Shown piece after piece: positions 19,644-29,045 of a DNA stretch of 64,000 nt. Each line of letters opens with the position of its first letter. Positions within the stretch are counted from its first letter, which is position 1. A program made the position numbers and the translations under genes. The notes under the pieces were generated by a model that did not search any database, was not told where the DNA came from, and saw nothing but the letters and a program-made list of their open reading frames with translations. The DNA comes from Methylococcales bacterium (lineage in GTDB: Bacteria > Pseudomonadota > Gammaproteobacteria > Methylococcales > Methylomonadaceae), in NCBI GenBank assembly GCA_030949405.1, contig JAUZSN010000002.1, forward strand, positions 124,001 to 188,000, read 5' to 3'.

Positions 19644-20759
19644 AGACTTGTTCTTTAAGAAGAAGTTAATATATCATGTTAAAATTCCATAGGATAGCCG
19701 CTAAAAAAGAAAATAAATCTTTTACACCTTCTTTTTTATTTCTAAACTTGTCAACTAGGCATCTATATCTTTTCATTCCACCGATTACATGCTCAACAAT
19801 GACTCTTTCACGACTCATCTCTTTGTTTTCTTTTTTTTGATTTTCTGTTAATGTTGGGTTTGGATTATGCTTAGATTTATTTGGTTTTTTATGAGGAATA
19901 TTTACCGAATTAGTTTTATATTCATTATTAAACCCCAAATAACCTAAATCAATAAATATATTAAAATTACTAAACCAATTTAATTCTGGATTAAATTCTT
20001 TTTAAACATTCCATAATCATGATTTTTACCGGAAAACTAACCCCAATATATAAAATTAAATGACCTAAAGAAGCTATAGTGGTATTTTTAATTGTATGCT
20101 GTTTTTTTACCACTGTAAAATTCATTTTGTTCTTCATAGTCACTAGGGCGTTGTACAGCACGCTCTGTAGCATCTATTATCAATGTTTGAACTCCGCCAA
20201 AAGCCTGCTGCATTTCTTCAGGGGTTGAAAAACTTGTTGCAGGTAAAACATTAAATATATCTAACGTCTTTATTAAAATTGGAAATAATTTGTATACATG
20301 AGTATGGGCGCATGATTTATTCATATTAAAAGAAAACCCTAAGTGATCGAAAGTAGAATAGCACTTCATATAATTTAATATAAATAATAATTTGTCTGCG
20401 GGTGTTTTTAATGTGCTATCTAAACCACTACCGTATTTTCTTTCTTTATTTTCATGTTTTTCTTTTTGATCTTCAATAAGGGTCTTTTCAAATAGAGATA
20501 ATAGTAAAATAAAATGTTCTGTTTTTAATCCTGTTAAAGCTCTTAACTGTCTATCATCATAAATTCTTGGTAAAATTTCTTTTATTTTCATGTTATACTT
20601 TGATTTTTATTTTTTATAGAAATTTATTATAAAGCTTATTTATTATTTTTAATAATTTAATTTAAAGTTTATTTATTAGGCTGTATCAACTGATTGTGAA
20701 TGTTATCAAGTATATATAAGCAATTGATTTTAATATATTTTATTTAGAAGAACAAGTCT
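19644..20759 (-). mobile_element. IS5-like insertion sequence, copy 1
   Basis: A 1,116-base element bounded by the inverted ends agacttgttctt / aagaacaagtct, with a 3-base direct duplication aat on both sides. It has one transposase gene on the minus strand, now in pieces. Near-identical copies lie at 36587-37707 and at the window end (63704 onward). Differences between copies 1 and 2 are almost all single-base length changes in A/T runs. The transposase has a DDE_Tnp_4-like fold and N-terminal HTH, as in IS5-family (IS1031-like) elements; the family call is by motif only. Confidence 0.88.
19666..20591 (-). pseudogene. IS5-like transposase, frameshifted (copy 1)
   Basis: The N-terminal part (20591-20088) carries the first catalytic Asp in QTLIIDATERAVQRPSDYEEQ. 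The frame is lost at an A7 run after SGKK, and the sequence continues in another frame as HTIKNTTIASLG. It shifts again near GVSFP (a base missing relative to copy 2) and at an A5 run (A6 in copy 2). The last frame (19938-19666) holds the Glu in SRERVIVEHVIGGMKRYRC. The second Asp (FIDLGYLG) lies just before it. The full product would be near 300 residues. Copy 2 breaks at some different runs, so copies can be compared to rebuild the intact protein. Confidence 0.82.
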
Positions 20760-20839
20760 AATATCTGTTTCTAACGTAAATTCAAGTACCCAAATAAAAA
20801 TTATCAGGTATACAATATAATAATTTAAACCAAAATAGC

Positions 20840-20966
20840 ATGAAATTTATAAAGCCACTTTCTAAAAACATGCAAGAACAACTACATAAAATTTATACGA
20901 GCCATTCTACCTTTAAAACAAGGTAGCGTGCTCATGCTATTTTACTCAGTACTCGAGGCTATACAT
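20840..20966 (+). pseudogene. IS630-family transposase N-terminal remnant
   Basis: A short fragment reading MKFIKPLSKNMQEQLHKIY, then SHSTFKTR, an in-frame TAG, and RAHAILLSTRGYT. This matches the N-terminal helix-turn-helix of IS630-family transposases (pattern RxRAHAILL). It is cut at 20966 by the IS4-like element, and no continuation was seen beyond that element at 22154. Confidence 0.65.
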
Positions 20967-22043
20967 CAACACTTCGGACAGTTTTAAAAGTAGAGGAAAT
21001 CTTCAATTCATAGGAAAATGTAGTTTCTAAAGCAACAATTTCCTGAAAAGAAGATTTCCATGCAACTAATAGAAACGATTTTAGAAAAAATGTCTAGTGG
21101 TTCTAAACCACAAAAAAATTTTATCTAGCCTATTAAGTAATTTGATAAGCTTTAGAGGTAAGGCTAACTATACAAATCTCAGCTGTTACAATGAGTTATC
21201 AGAAAAAACCTATCGTCGATGGTTTAATAAAAAGTTAGATTTTCTTAAATTTAATCAGGTAGGTAATAATGAAATTCTTTCAACGTCGGGACAAAAAATA
21301 GCGGCTTTAGAGTGTAGCTTTGTTAACAAAAGTGGTGAAAAAACTTACGGTTTAGCTAAGTTTTGGGATTCTAAACAAAAGTTTACCCATGGCGTGATCG
21401 CTAAAGGTTACCATCAAATTGGAAAATTACGTTGTGATGCTAATTTACGTTTACTCTACGAAGGTGTGCAAAAAGAAAAAGGTCGTCATAAATGTTATGA
21501 CGGTAAGTGGATTGTGGGTGAGACGAGAAAATTAGAATTAGCAGGTAAACAGGGTGGTGTTAAAATTTATACAGCAATCGTTAATTCTGTCTCATTGAAA
21601 TGTAATATTCGCATCGCTTATTTAGTTAAAACAACGTCACAAGGTACACGTTATGCCTTGTTGTTTTCAACAGATACAGAGATAGATGCAATGACACTTT
21701 ATAATTATTACAAGGCACGGTTTCAGATTGAATTTCTATTTCGTGATGCTAAACAATTTACAGGACTTTGTGATTGCCAAGCACGTTCTGAACCTGCTTT
21801 ACACAGCCATTTTAAGGCACGTTTTACTGCGCTAAATTTGATTAAATGGCATGACCGACTTTTAAGTCCTAAACGAAAACCAATTTCAATCGGTAGCTGG
21901 AAAACTAGATTTTTCAATGAGTTATTGATTAAACGTATTTTTTCAAACTCTGGGGTAGACCTGAGTTTAATAAAATGCTCTTCTCAATACGAGGAGCTTT
22001 GTAGCTTCGGGGTTATCTCGCATTAAAACTGTCCGAAGTGTTG
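20967..22043 (+). mobile_element. IS4-family insertion sequence
   Basis: A 1,077-base element with about 21-base inverted ends (caacacttcggacagtttt on the left, aaaactgtccgaagtgttg on the right) and one transposase gene. It inserted into an IS630 remnant. Immediately outside its right end lies a 110-base inverted copy of its own left end (22044-22153). A 137-base non-coding element at 29716-29852 shares the same termini. Confidence 0.8.
21060..22026 (+). pseudogene. IS4-family transposase, frameshifted near the start
   Basis: The likely natural start is ATG at 21060 (MQLIETILEKMSSGSKPQK), but an A7 run at 21111-21117 puts that frame into a stop. The main frame is open from 21097 (GTG) as ILSSLLSNLISFRGKANY onward. 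The YREK signature of IS4 transposases is intact (YKARFQIEFLFRDAK, about residue 208) and the second Asp is present (FSTDTEID). The usual first catalytic Asp (ALDCSF in relatives) reads ALECSF here, a conservative but probably damaging change. Together these suggest an inactive copy. Confidence 0.78.
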
Positions 22044-22153
22044 GTTTCTATTAGTTGCATGGAAATCTTCTTTTCAGGAAATTGTTGCTTTAGAAACTAC
22101 ATTTTCCTATGAATTGAAGATTTCCTCTACTTTTAAAACTGTCCGAAGTATTG
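22044..22153. repeat. Inverted 110-base copy of the IS4-like left end
   Basis: This segment is the reverse complement of 20967-21076, with one mismatch in 110 bases by eye. It begins directly at the right terminus of the IS and ends in the same terminal motif (gtccgaagtattg). It also supplies the last 20 codons of the acyltransferase on the minus strand. Confidence 0.9.
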
Positions 22154-24135
22154 CCTTTAGATGACCATATTTGTTTCACTTTAGATTCAAAACTAGGGTA
22201 TAAAAGACGATTCCCATACGCACTCAAATGATCTCCATCAAAAAACAAAGGAATGGTTTTCTCGAAAGCTGAACACGTCATTGTTTTACATAAAATCGGA
22301 AAAGGATCCCATATAATGAGTTGAGGAAACTTAATGGCTAATAAATCCAATGAATCCATAATCGGCTTTCTTCGCTCTAAAAGAAATTTACGTTTTATAG
22401 TGAACCCCGATGCGCAAATAGGATTGTTTTTATTAAACCAGTCAGAACAACGAAAAGGAGGGGATCTAAAAACAGGCTTAGGGGCATCAATCATAACATT
22501 CAATGATAAACGACGAAATTCTTGAATTAATGCACTCGCTTCATTTAAAGCAACTTTCTGTACTTTAACACCCCAACTCGTTAATTGATTACTTTGCTCT
22601 TTAAATGAACCCCATTGCGTCCCCACTCTATTTAGGCGTAAAGACGCTAAAAAAATAATATCATTCGGCGATGATAACTTTTTAATGATGGGAATCAACG
22701 TTTTTAGTTTATTTTTACATGCGGGATCAACAGGATAAATAAGGTTTGCATAACTACAGCCGACCGCATACTGATGAATTTGAACCCCCTGCTCATCGGT
22801 TAGTTTTTTAAATAAGGTGCTATAGGCACTCGTGTGAGAATCACCCAGCACAAATAAGTTACGACCCGAAAATTCATTTTTAAGCGTAGAATTATCGTTT
22901 TCTGTCCACGGAAGCGGATACCATGTTGCTTGATCTTTCGTAACACTAAGACTTATATCAGGTTGAAACTTAAAAATAGTTGACGATAATTTAAACGCTC
23001 CCGAAAGAATAATCAGACCCATGATGAAAATCTTCCAATTTTCTTTACGCCTAATAAATTTATTTTTTGCAATGAACACTTCAATAAAATGATAAGACAT
23101 CATTGCAAAAAAAAGGGTGATAAATATTGCAAGAGTCCTATTTAAAATAGTTTCAAGACCGAGTGTCCATCTGAAAATAACATAAACAGCCCAGTGCCAT
23201 AAATAGAGAGAATATGAAATTTTCCCTATATAAACCATGATTGAATTTTCAAAAACTCTTTGAATTATAAATTTTTTATTAAACGGGTGGGTTAATCCTA
23301 AAATTAATAATAATGCACCACTTACTGACAAGATAGCCCACGGAAAAGGAAAAGATGCTTTATTAGAAAAAATAAACCCTAATAAAATAAGAGCAAGTCC
23401 GAAAAATAAATATAATTTAGATAAAATAACCCACGGCGAGGTTAATTTTTCATACCCCTTTAATCGATACAGTAATGCTCCACTGGCTAATTCCCAAAAA
23501 CGACTGGGTAATAAATAAAAGGCATTATCAGGGTTATTAGTGGTTTCATACCATGAAAAATATAAGGATATAAATAAAAGAGCAATTAACAGCCCATTCG
23601 AGATAACGCCTAAAATTCCCTGTCTTTTTTTATATTTAAACCATATAAAAAATAATAAGGGATATATCAGATAAAATTGTTCTTCAAGTCCTAAAGACCA
23701 CGTATGTGTAAACGGGTTAAAATCGACTCTAGGCGAAAAATAACCATCATTAAACCAAATAAGCGCGTAATTACTGAGTCCAAAGAAAGCATAAAGACCT
23801 GTTTTTTCACTTGTTGAGCTTAACCATGATTCAGGTATAAAAAGTGATGCAATAAAACTGGTAAAGACAAGACATACGATTAATGCAGGAAAAATTCTAA
23901 TAATTCGTCGTGAATAAAAATCAAGCGTAAAACTAAATAAATTAGTCTTATAATTTCTAGCGAGCGAACCACTAACAACATAGCCTGAGATAACAAAAAA
24001 TATATCTACGCCTGAAAATCCACCAGGTAAATACGATTCTTTGAGATGAAATAACATGACTGCTAAAACAGCGATGGCACGTAAACCATCAATTCCTTTA
24101 ATATAATGGGTATAAGGAAGTTTTTCTGTATACAT
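22090..24135 (-). CDS. Acyltransferase-3/SGNH fusion (OafA-like), C-terminus replaced by IS sequence
   Basis: A 681-residue integral membrane O-acetyltransferase. The N-terminal acyltransferase-3 domain (about 10-345) has the signature GIDGLRAIAVLAVMLFH with an added catalytic-type His, FFVISGYV and about ten helices. The periplasmic C-terminal SGNH domain begins NLFVLGDSHTSAYS (about 430) and has the late GDHLSAYGN with Asp and His. Such proteins acetylate O-antigen, peptidoglycan or exopolysaccharide sugars. The last 20 residues (NTSDSFKSRGNLQFIGKCSF) are encoded inside the IS4 arm, so the native end is lost, but the SGNH catalytic residues are retained and the protein may still work. Confidence 0.88.
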   Translation of the reverse strand: MYTEKLPYTHYIKGIDGLRAIAVLAVMLFHLKESYLPGGFSGVDIFFVISGYVVSGSLARNYKTNLFSFTLDFYSRRIIRIFPALIVCLVFTSFIASLFIPESWLSSTSEKTGLYAFFGLSNYALIWFNDGYFSPRVDFNPFTHTWSLGLEEQFYLIYPLLFFIWFKYKKRQGILGVISNGLLIALLFISLYFSWYETTNNPDNAFYLLPSRFWELASGALLYRLKGYEKLTSPWVILSKLYLFFGLALILLGFIFSNKASFPFPWAILSVSGALLLILGLTHPFNKKFIIQRVFENSIMVYIGKISYSLYLWHWAVYVIFRWTLGLETILNRTLAIFITLFFAMMSYHFIEVFIAKNKFIRRKENWKIFIMGLIILSGAFKLSSTIFKFQPDISLSVTKDQATWYPLPWTENDNSTLKNEFSGRNLFVLGDSHTSAYSTLFKKLTDEQGVQIHQYAVGCSYANLIYPVDPACKNKLKTLIPIIKKLSSPNDIIFLASLRLNRVGTQWGSFKEQSNQLTSWGVKVQKVALNEASALIQEFRRLSLNVMIDAPKPVFRSPPFRCSDWFNKNNPICASGFTIKRKFLLERRKPIMDSLDLLAIKFPQLIIWDPFPILCKTMTCSAFEKTIPLFFDGDHLSAYGNRLLYPSFESKVKQIWSSKGNTSDSFKSRGNLQFIGKCSF

Positions 24136-24235
24136 AGGAGGTGTTAACTAGTTATTGACATAATCAATACCGATCCCTATTTTAGGGTAATCTTAGTTTT
24201 GACATTGGGCATCGGTATTGATAAAAAAAGGATTC

Positions 24236-24811
24236 TTAAGCAATTAGATTAGCTAATTCTTGTAACGGCGGTAAAATCATCATTTTAATCATTTGCAAAC
24301 CAATAAGCGCAACTAAAGGTGAAATATCCATGCCACCTAAATCGGGTATAAATTTACGGCAATTGTCTAAAATAGGCCCAGTTAGCTTAACTAATAAATC
24401 ATGCAACGCGTTATAATTTCCAGGGTTAAACCAACTTAATAACGCAAGAATAAAAATAGAAAAGATAAAAACATCAAAAATTAAACTGAGTAAACCGCTA
24501 AATGAAATAATAATTAATACAGGAATACTCGGTAAAAAACCTTGCAGTAAAAATACACAAAAGTTACTGATAATTTGTAAAATAAACGCTAATAAAATAG
24601 AAGATGTATCTATTTTTCCGATAGATGGAACAACACGGCGCATTATTTTTAAGGGAGGGTGCGTAATTTTAACTAAAAATTGTGAAATAGGGTTATAAAA
24701 ATCGGCTCCAACCCATTGAAGTAAAAAGCGTAAAATAACGGCTAAAATATAGAGTGAAAATAAACTATCAATTAAAAAAATAGCGGGCTGAGAAAAATAA
24801 GAGGCCGACAT
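24236..24811 (-). CDS. yggT: YggT-family membrane protein
   Basis: A 191-residue protein with two YggT repeats. Each is a hydrophobic hairpin followed by the family motif (NPISQFLVKITHPPLKIMRR and YNALHDLLVKLTGPILDNCRK). It is an inner-membrane protein of poorly defined role in osmotic stress or cell division. It starts directly after the proC stop (TAA-ATG), the usual gammaproteobacterial pairing. Confidence 0.93.
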   Translation of the reverse strand: MSASYFSQPAIFLIDSLFSLYILAVILRFLLQWVGADFYNPISQFLVKITHPPLKIMRRVVPSIGKIDTSSILLAFILQIISNFCVFLLQGFLPSIPVLIIISFSGLLSLIFDVFIFSIFILALLSWFNPGNYNALHDLLVKLTGPILDNCRKFIPDLGGMDISPLVALIGLQMIKMMILPPLQELANLIA

Positions 24812-25639
24812 TTAGGCATCTCCCAGTTCTTTAGACAGTTCTATAGAGCGTTCTTTTGCCGCGTGTAATGCTTTTGAAACCAATTCACTAAAATTTCCCG
24901 CTTCAAAGATTTCTATTGCCTTTTGTGTGGTTCCACCTGGAGATGTAACCCGTTGGCGCAATTGTTCAGGCGACTCATCGGACTCTAAAGCAATTTTTGC
25001 AGCGCCTAATGCGGTTTGTTGAATTAGTAATCGGGCTGTTTTTTGGCTAAGTCCTAACGCTTGCGCTGTTTTTTCCATCGCTTCCATTAATAAAAAATAA
25101 TACGCAGGCCCACTCCCTGAAATAGCCGTTACTGCATCTAATTCCGCTTCATCATCAACCCAAAGTGATAGACCAACGGCCCGTAAAATATTTTCAGCAA
25201 GACTTTTTTGCTCGTTATTTACATTTGAATTTGCATGAAGTGCCGTCGCACCCGTTAAAACTAAGGCTGGTGTATTAGGCATACAGCGAACAATAGCCAT
25301 ATTATCCCCTACCCATTGGCTTAAGCTTTGTTGGTTAATACCTGCGGCAATTGAAATGACTAAGGGTTGCTTTGTTTGTAGTGGTGTCGTTATTGTTTCT
25401 GCAACGCTACGTAAAACTTGGGGCTTTACCGCAAAAACAACCACATCGACTTCGTTTATAACGGTTTCATTATCATTAGAAATATTAACATTAAGTGTCG
25501 AGGCAAGTTGCTGTAAGGTGTCTGGATTAACATCAGCAACCCAAATTTGCTGTGGTGAGTGTCCACTAGCGATCAAACCATTAATAAGGCTAGAGGCCAT
25601 GTTGCCGCCACCAATAAAACCAATATTTTTTGTTTTCAT
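24812..25639 (-). CDS. proC: Pyrroline-5-carboxylate reductase
   Basis: A 275-residue enzyme for the last step of proline synthesis, NAD(P)H-dependent. The Rossmann motif GFIGGGNMASSLI is at residues 7-19, followed by VVFAVKPQVL and the C-terminal family signature GSGPAYYFLLMEAM and RQRVTSPGGTTQKAIE. Length is typical. The yggS gene that often precedes it is absent; upstream lies a 670-base non-coding stretch with repeats. Confidence 0.96.
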   Translation of the reverse strand: MKTKNIGFIGGGNMASSLINGLIASGHSPQQIWVADVNPDTLQQLASTLNVNISNDNETVINEVDVVVFAVKPQVLRSVAETITTPLQTKQPLVISIAAGINQQSLSQWVGDNMAIVRCMPNTPALVLTGATALHANSNVNNEQKSLAENILRAVGLSLWVDDEAELDAVTAISGSGPAYYFLLMEAMEKTAQALGLSQKTARLLIQQTALGAAKIALESDESPEQLRQRVTSPGGTTQKAIEIFEAGNFSELVSKALHAAKERSIELSKELGDA

Positions 25640-25837
25640 TTATATTTTAGACAAGAGTTAAGAAAATAGAATCCTAAGAAATAATCAAAAATTATCATCT
25701 TTACATTCGTTGATAAAAGTCGCCTTAGAAATAAGAGATTAATAACGTCTGAAAATCGGCTACAAAATCAAAAGATATTTTGTAGGCTAGGTTACGTTTT
25801 TTACGATCGCAAAAAAACTAACCCAGCCTAGGCCGGC

Positions 25838-25981
25838 CTTCTTCATTTTTCGATTTACAGTTTAAATCGGAGTCCAATAGCTTTAACTGTTACCGAGTTA
25901 CGAAAATAGCTAAAGCTATTTTACGCCACGCTATTTTTTAAGAATAAAGTGTAAACTACTTTTGAGCTAAATGAAAGATGC
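25838..25981. repeat. Dispersed palindromic repeat, family A, copy 2
   Basis: Same orientation as copy 1. It shares cttcattttt, gatttacagtttaaa, ggagtccaatagctttaac, cgaaaatagctaaagct and gtaaactacttttgagctaa, ending aaatgaaagatg. It is roughly 90 percent alike by eye, with differences scattered. Confidence 0.85.
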
Positions 25982-26138
25982 CCCAGCCTTACAAAAAAAT
26001 TCAGATGTTATTAAATTCTATATTCCTTAAGAGCTTATTTTATCTCAAGGGGGTATTATTTTACGCGAGTTATTTTAAAAATGAAATATGCGCTACAGGC
26101 TAACATTAAAAAGAGTTATTTTTAAAGACCTAAAATAA

Positions 26139-26174
26139 AAAAACCTCGGTCGTTTTAAAAACTTCCGAGGTTTT
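26139..26174. terminator. Hairpin (aaaacctcgg / ccgaggtttt)
   Basis: The stem aaaacctcgg / ccgaggtttt encloses an AT-rich loop, resembling the palindrome at 626-655. On the minus strand it would lie downstream of nothing obvious; as part of the repeat-rich interval it may be a mobile palindrome rather than a dedicated terminator. Confidence 0.5.
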
Positions 26175-26180
26175 AATGGG

Positions 26181-26279
26181 CTACCAACTTAAAGCGGGAT
26201 GCTTTTAACATCAAAATTCGATGAAACTTAAATACCCGCAGTAACTGAATGGACTGCTGTCCCGTTTTAAGTGGCTAGT
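26181..26279. repeat. Dispersed palindromic repeat, family B, copy 1
   Basis: The inverted ends ctaccaacttaaagcggga and tcccgttttaagtggctag enclose about 60 bases. A second copy with a longer centre is at 30697-30843, and a half copy (cttaaaacgggaca) lies at 610-624. Confidence 0.7.
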
Positions 26280-26309
26280 CTTTTAATTTAAAGATTTAAA
26301 GATTAATTA

Positions 26310-27692
26310 TTAAGCCCGAGTTTTAACTAAGGTTCTAATCGACGCGGGTGGAATTTTTAAAACCTTCCCTACTTCGATATTTTTAACTTGTTCTCTATTT
26401 AACTTGTTAATTTTAACAATGTCTTTAATGTGTGTTTTATGTAATTTGGCAATAATTTTTAAGCTATCACCTTTTTTAATTTTGTGCTTAATCCAGTCAA
26501 CACGTTGATTTTTAGGTAATTTATTGAGTCGATATTTAAAGTTTTTAGCATCACGTATTTTTACTAATAAGCGATGAGGTCCATTAGGCGGTGTCGTGAC
26601 ACGGTTAAAAGCGGGGTTTAATATAAAAAACTCATCAAACTTCATGTTCGCCATTTTGGCCGCTTTGGATAAACCTAATTGTGATCCAATATTAACGACT
26701 TTAAAAAAAGGTCGATCAGGAATAGATTTTAAAGGAAGCTTGTATTTTTCAGCATTCGCAAATAATTTAGCGAGGGCTAATAACTTAGGGACATAATCAC
26801 GTGTTTCTTTAGGAAGTTTTAAAGACCAGTAATTGGTGTTTAAATCCTGTTTTTTATTACGTCTAATGGCTTTTTTAACATTTCCAATGCCGACATTGTA
26901 AGAGGCTAAGGCGAGAAACCAATCACCATCAAACGATTTGCTTAGTTTTTTTAAATACTTAGTTGCAGCACGGGTTGACGCATAGACATCACGACGACCG
27001 TCATACCACCAGTTTTGCTTTAGGCCAAAGGATAGTCCCGTTGACGGAATAAACTGCCATAAACCCGCCGCACTTGCAGGGGAGGTAACATTGGCCCTGT
27101 AAGAGCTTTCTATAATAGGTAATAAAGCAAGTTCGCCCGGAATATTTTTTGATTCTATTTCATCCATGATAAGATGCAAATAGGGTTCTGCACGGCGTTG
27201 AATCTTAACTAAATGGCTCGGATGTTTTAGGAATTTTTTCATTTCTTCATCGACGCGTTTATTATCAATGTCAGGAAGCGCGTATAATGCAAACATTCGA
27301 CTCCAAATGGATTGAGTTCCATCTTTATTGAGTTCTGTCCTTTTTGTTTCTTTAACTAAGTTTACGGTTTTACGCTCTTTGATCTGTTTTTTGGGTAGCT
27401 CTTTTTTAATCGCAATTTTTTGCAGTGAAATCTTTTCTAATGCAACCTTTTTTAGTGCAATATTTTCTTTTAGCGCAACCTTTTTTAGCGCAATCTTTTC
27501 TAGTTTTTCATTCTTATTTTTATTTTTAGCAACAAAAACACCGTCTTTATCAAGCTGGGAAATAATGACCCCGTCTTTATCAAAGGTGTTAATTGAAACA
27601 TACTTTGTTGCTTGCTGAGAACAACCTGAGGTTGATAAAGCACTCAAAAATAATAAATAACGTAATGACCTGTTAGAATTAGCTAAAATCAC
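26310..27692 (-). CDS. mltD: Lytic transglycosylase with LysM domain (MltD-like lipoprotein)
   Basis: A 460-residue cell-wall hydrolase that cleaves peptidoglycan glycan strands to anhydro-muropeptides. A signal peptide ends in the lipobox-like STSGC (about residue 24). A Lys-rich linker of repeats (KKVALKENIALKKVALEKIS) follows at about 60-100. The SLT domain (about 170-300) has the catalytic Glu in ESSYRANVTSPASAAGLWQF and the late ALASYNVGIGNVKKAI. One LysM domain (HKIKKGDSLKIIAKLH) lies near 405-450; many MltD proteins have two. The repeat linker may vary in length between strains. Confidence 0.9.
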   Translation of the reverse strand: MILANSNRSLRYLLFLSALSTSGCSQQATKYVSINTFDKDGVIISQLDKDGVFVAKNKNKNEKLEKIALKKVALKENIALKKVALEKISLQKIAIKKELPKKQIKERKTVNLVKETKRTELNKDGTQSIWSRMFALYALPDIDNKRVDEEMKKFLKHPSHLVKIQRRAEPYLHLIMDEIESKNIPGELALLPIIESSYRANVTSPASAAGLWQFIPSTGLSFGLKQNWWYDGRRDVYASTRAATKYLKKLSKSFDGDWFLALASYNVGIGNVKKAIRRNKKQDLNTNYWSLKLPKETRDYVPKLLALAKLFANAEKYKLPLKSIPDRPFFKVVNIGSQLGLSKAAKMANMKFDEFFILNPAFNRVTTPPNGPHRLLVKIRDAKNFKYRLNKLPKNQRVDWIKHKIKKGDSLKIIAKLHKTHIKDIVKINKLNREQVKNIEVGKVLKIPPASIRTLVKTRA

Positions 27693-27789
27693 TTGTTACC
27701 CCACTTTAAAAAATAGTTACCGTAAGTTATCAATTGTATCATCAGGGTTGTTGATTTTACTATTGTTTTTCTATTTATCTCTTAAAAAT

Positions 27790-28506
27790 ATGAAACGAGA
27801 ATTTTTATTTTCCTGCTACCAATCCCCAAAGGGTAAGCTATTACAAGCATTAGAAATCAAGTATTTGAAAAAATCGATTGATATAAGTTGTCAGCAAACA
27901 GTGCTACAAATTGGAGCTTTAGGTTTTGAAGATGATTATATGGATTGTGACCTCTATAAACGCTTTACCATTTTAGATAATTTTGCAGAGGGGACGTGTC
28001 TTGCAACTAAAATTCAGGCTAAAGCTTTTAATTTACCGATACAATCAGAAAGTATTGATATGATTATTTTACCGCATTTATTGGAATTTGATGCTCATCG
28101 GTTTCAATCTATGCGCGAAATAGAACGCGTTTTAAAGCCTGAAGGACATTTGATTATTTTGAATTTTAATCCGTGGAGTATTTGGTTACGTTCACAATAT
28201 GTGCGTGATAAACGGCTTGCAGAATCATGGCGGGGACATTTTATCAGTCGTTCGCGTATTTTAGATTGGTTGAAATTACTTAATTTTGAATTGAAGACAA
28301 CGACTGAGTTTGAAGTAAATTCATTTAAAACGCATAGAAATCAATTTAGCGTTAATAAAAATACCTTATTAGCGACAGCCTATGCCATTAACGCGGTAAA
28401 ACGTCGTTATACCCTTATTCCATTAGCCCCTGCGCGTGTTGTCGCACCCATGAGGTTAAATGTAGCAACCCCCTTTAAAATTAATTCAACGGATAAAAGA
28501 AGATGA
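27790..28506 (+). CDS. SAM-dependent methyltransferase next to rnhA
   Basis: A class I methyltransferase-fold protein of about 238 residues. Motif I is degenerate ([12 protein letters not shown]). It has [20 protein letters not shown] and [24 protein letters not shown], as in the family commonly encoded beside rnhA in gammaproteobacteria. I chose ATG 27790 ([18 protein letters not shown]) over the upstream TTG at 27748, whose extra 14 residues are merely hydrophobic. The stop overlaps rnhA (ATGA). Function is not known in detail. Confidence 0.8.
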   Translation: MKREFLFSCYQSPKGKLLQALEIKYLKKSIDISCQQTVLQIGALGFEDDYMDCDLYKRFTILDNFAEGTCLATKIQAKAFNLPIQSESIDMIILPHLLEFDAHRFQSMREIERVLKPEGHLIILNFNPWSIWLRSQYVRDKRLAESWRGHFISRSRILDWLKLLNFELKTTTEFEVNSFKTHRNQFSVNKNTLLATAYAINAVKRRYTLIPLAPARVVAPMRLNVATPFKINSTDKRR

Positions 28507-28949
28507 GTGAAAAACCTGTAATTATTTATACCGATGGCGCGTGTAAAGGCAATCCTGGCAAGGGCGGCTGGGGAGCTTGGTTGCAATATAAAACCCATGA
28601 AAAAGAATTGTACGGCGGTGAGGCGAATACAACAAATAATCGTATGGAGTTAATGGCGGCTATTCAAGCATTAGAAACGTTAACAAAACCGTGTGTCGTT
28701 GAATTGTATACGGATTCTGTTTATTTGAAAGATGGGATTAACAAATGGATTTCAAACTGGAAAAAACGGGGTTGGAAAACGGCTAATAAACAGCCTGTTA
28801 AAAATGAGGATTTATGGCGAAGGTTGGATGCTGCGAGAGAGTCTCATGAGGTAAGTTGGAAATGGGTTAAAGGTCATTCAGGAAATAAAGGCAATGAAAA
28901 AGCAGATGAGCTTGCAAATAAAGGCGTTGATACGTTAACGATACGCTAA
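28503..28949 (+). CDS. rnhA: Ribonuclease HI
   Basis: A 148-residue enzyme that removes RNA from RNA-DNA hybrids. All catalytic acids are visible: Asp in [12 protein letters not shown], Glu in [12 protein letters not shown], Asp in [11 protein letters not shown], and the His and Asp in [17 protein letters not shown]. Length matches the family. dnaQ, which often neighbours rnhA, is not present here. Confidence 0.97.
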   Translation: MSEKPVIIYTDGACKGNPGKGGWGAWLQYKTHEKELYGGEANTTNNRMELMAAIQALETLTKPCVVELYTDSVYLKDGINKWISNWKKRGWKTANKQPVKNEDLWRRLDAARESHEVSWKWVKGHSGNKGNEKADELANKGVDTLTIR

Positions 28950-29045
28950 TTTTTGATAGAAAAGTCATTGTTTATGTGGTCTCTCTATGATAGATTCAGC
29001 GTTTAAAATGATTTTTATTGATCCCTTAATTGTGTAAAAAATATT

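Larger units (their letters stand above)
25640..26309. other. Non-coding interval holding two palindromic repeats
   Basis: No ORF is supported here. The interval contains a family A repeat (25838-25981), an accgagg-type hairpin (26139-26174) and a family B repeat (26181-26279). The rest is AT-rich without recognised motifs. Confidence 0.7.
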
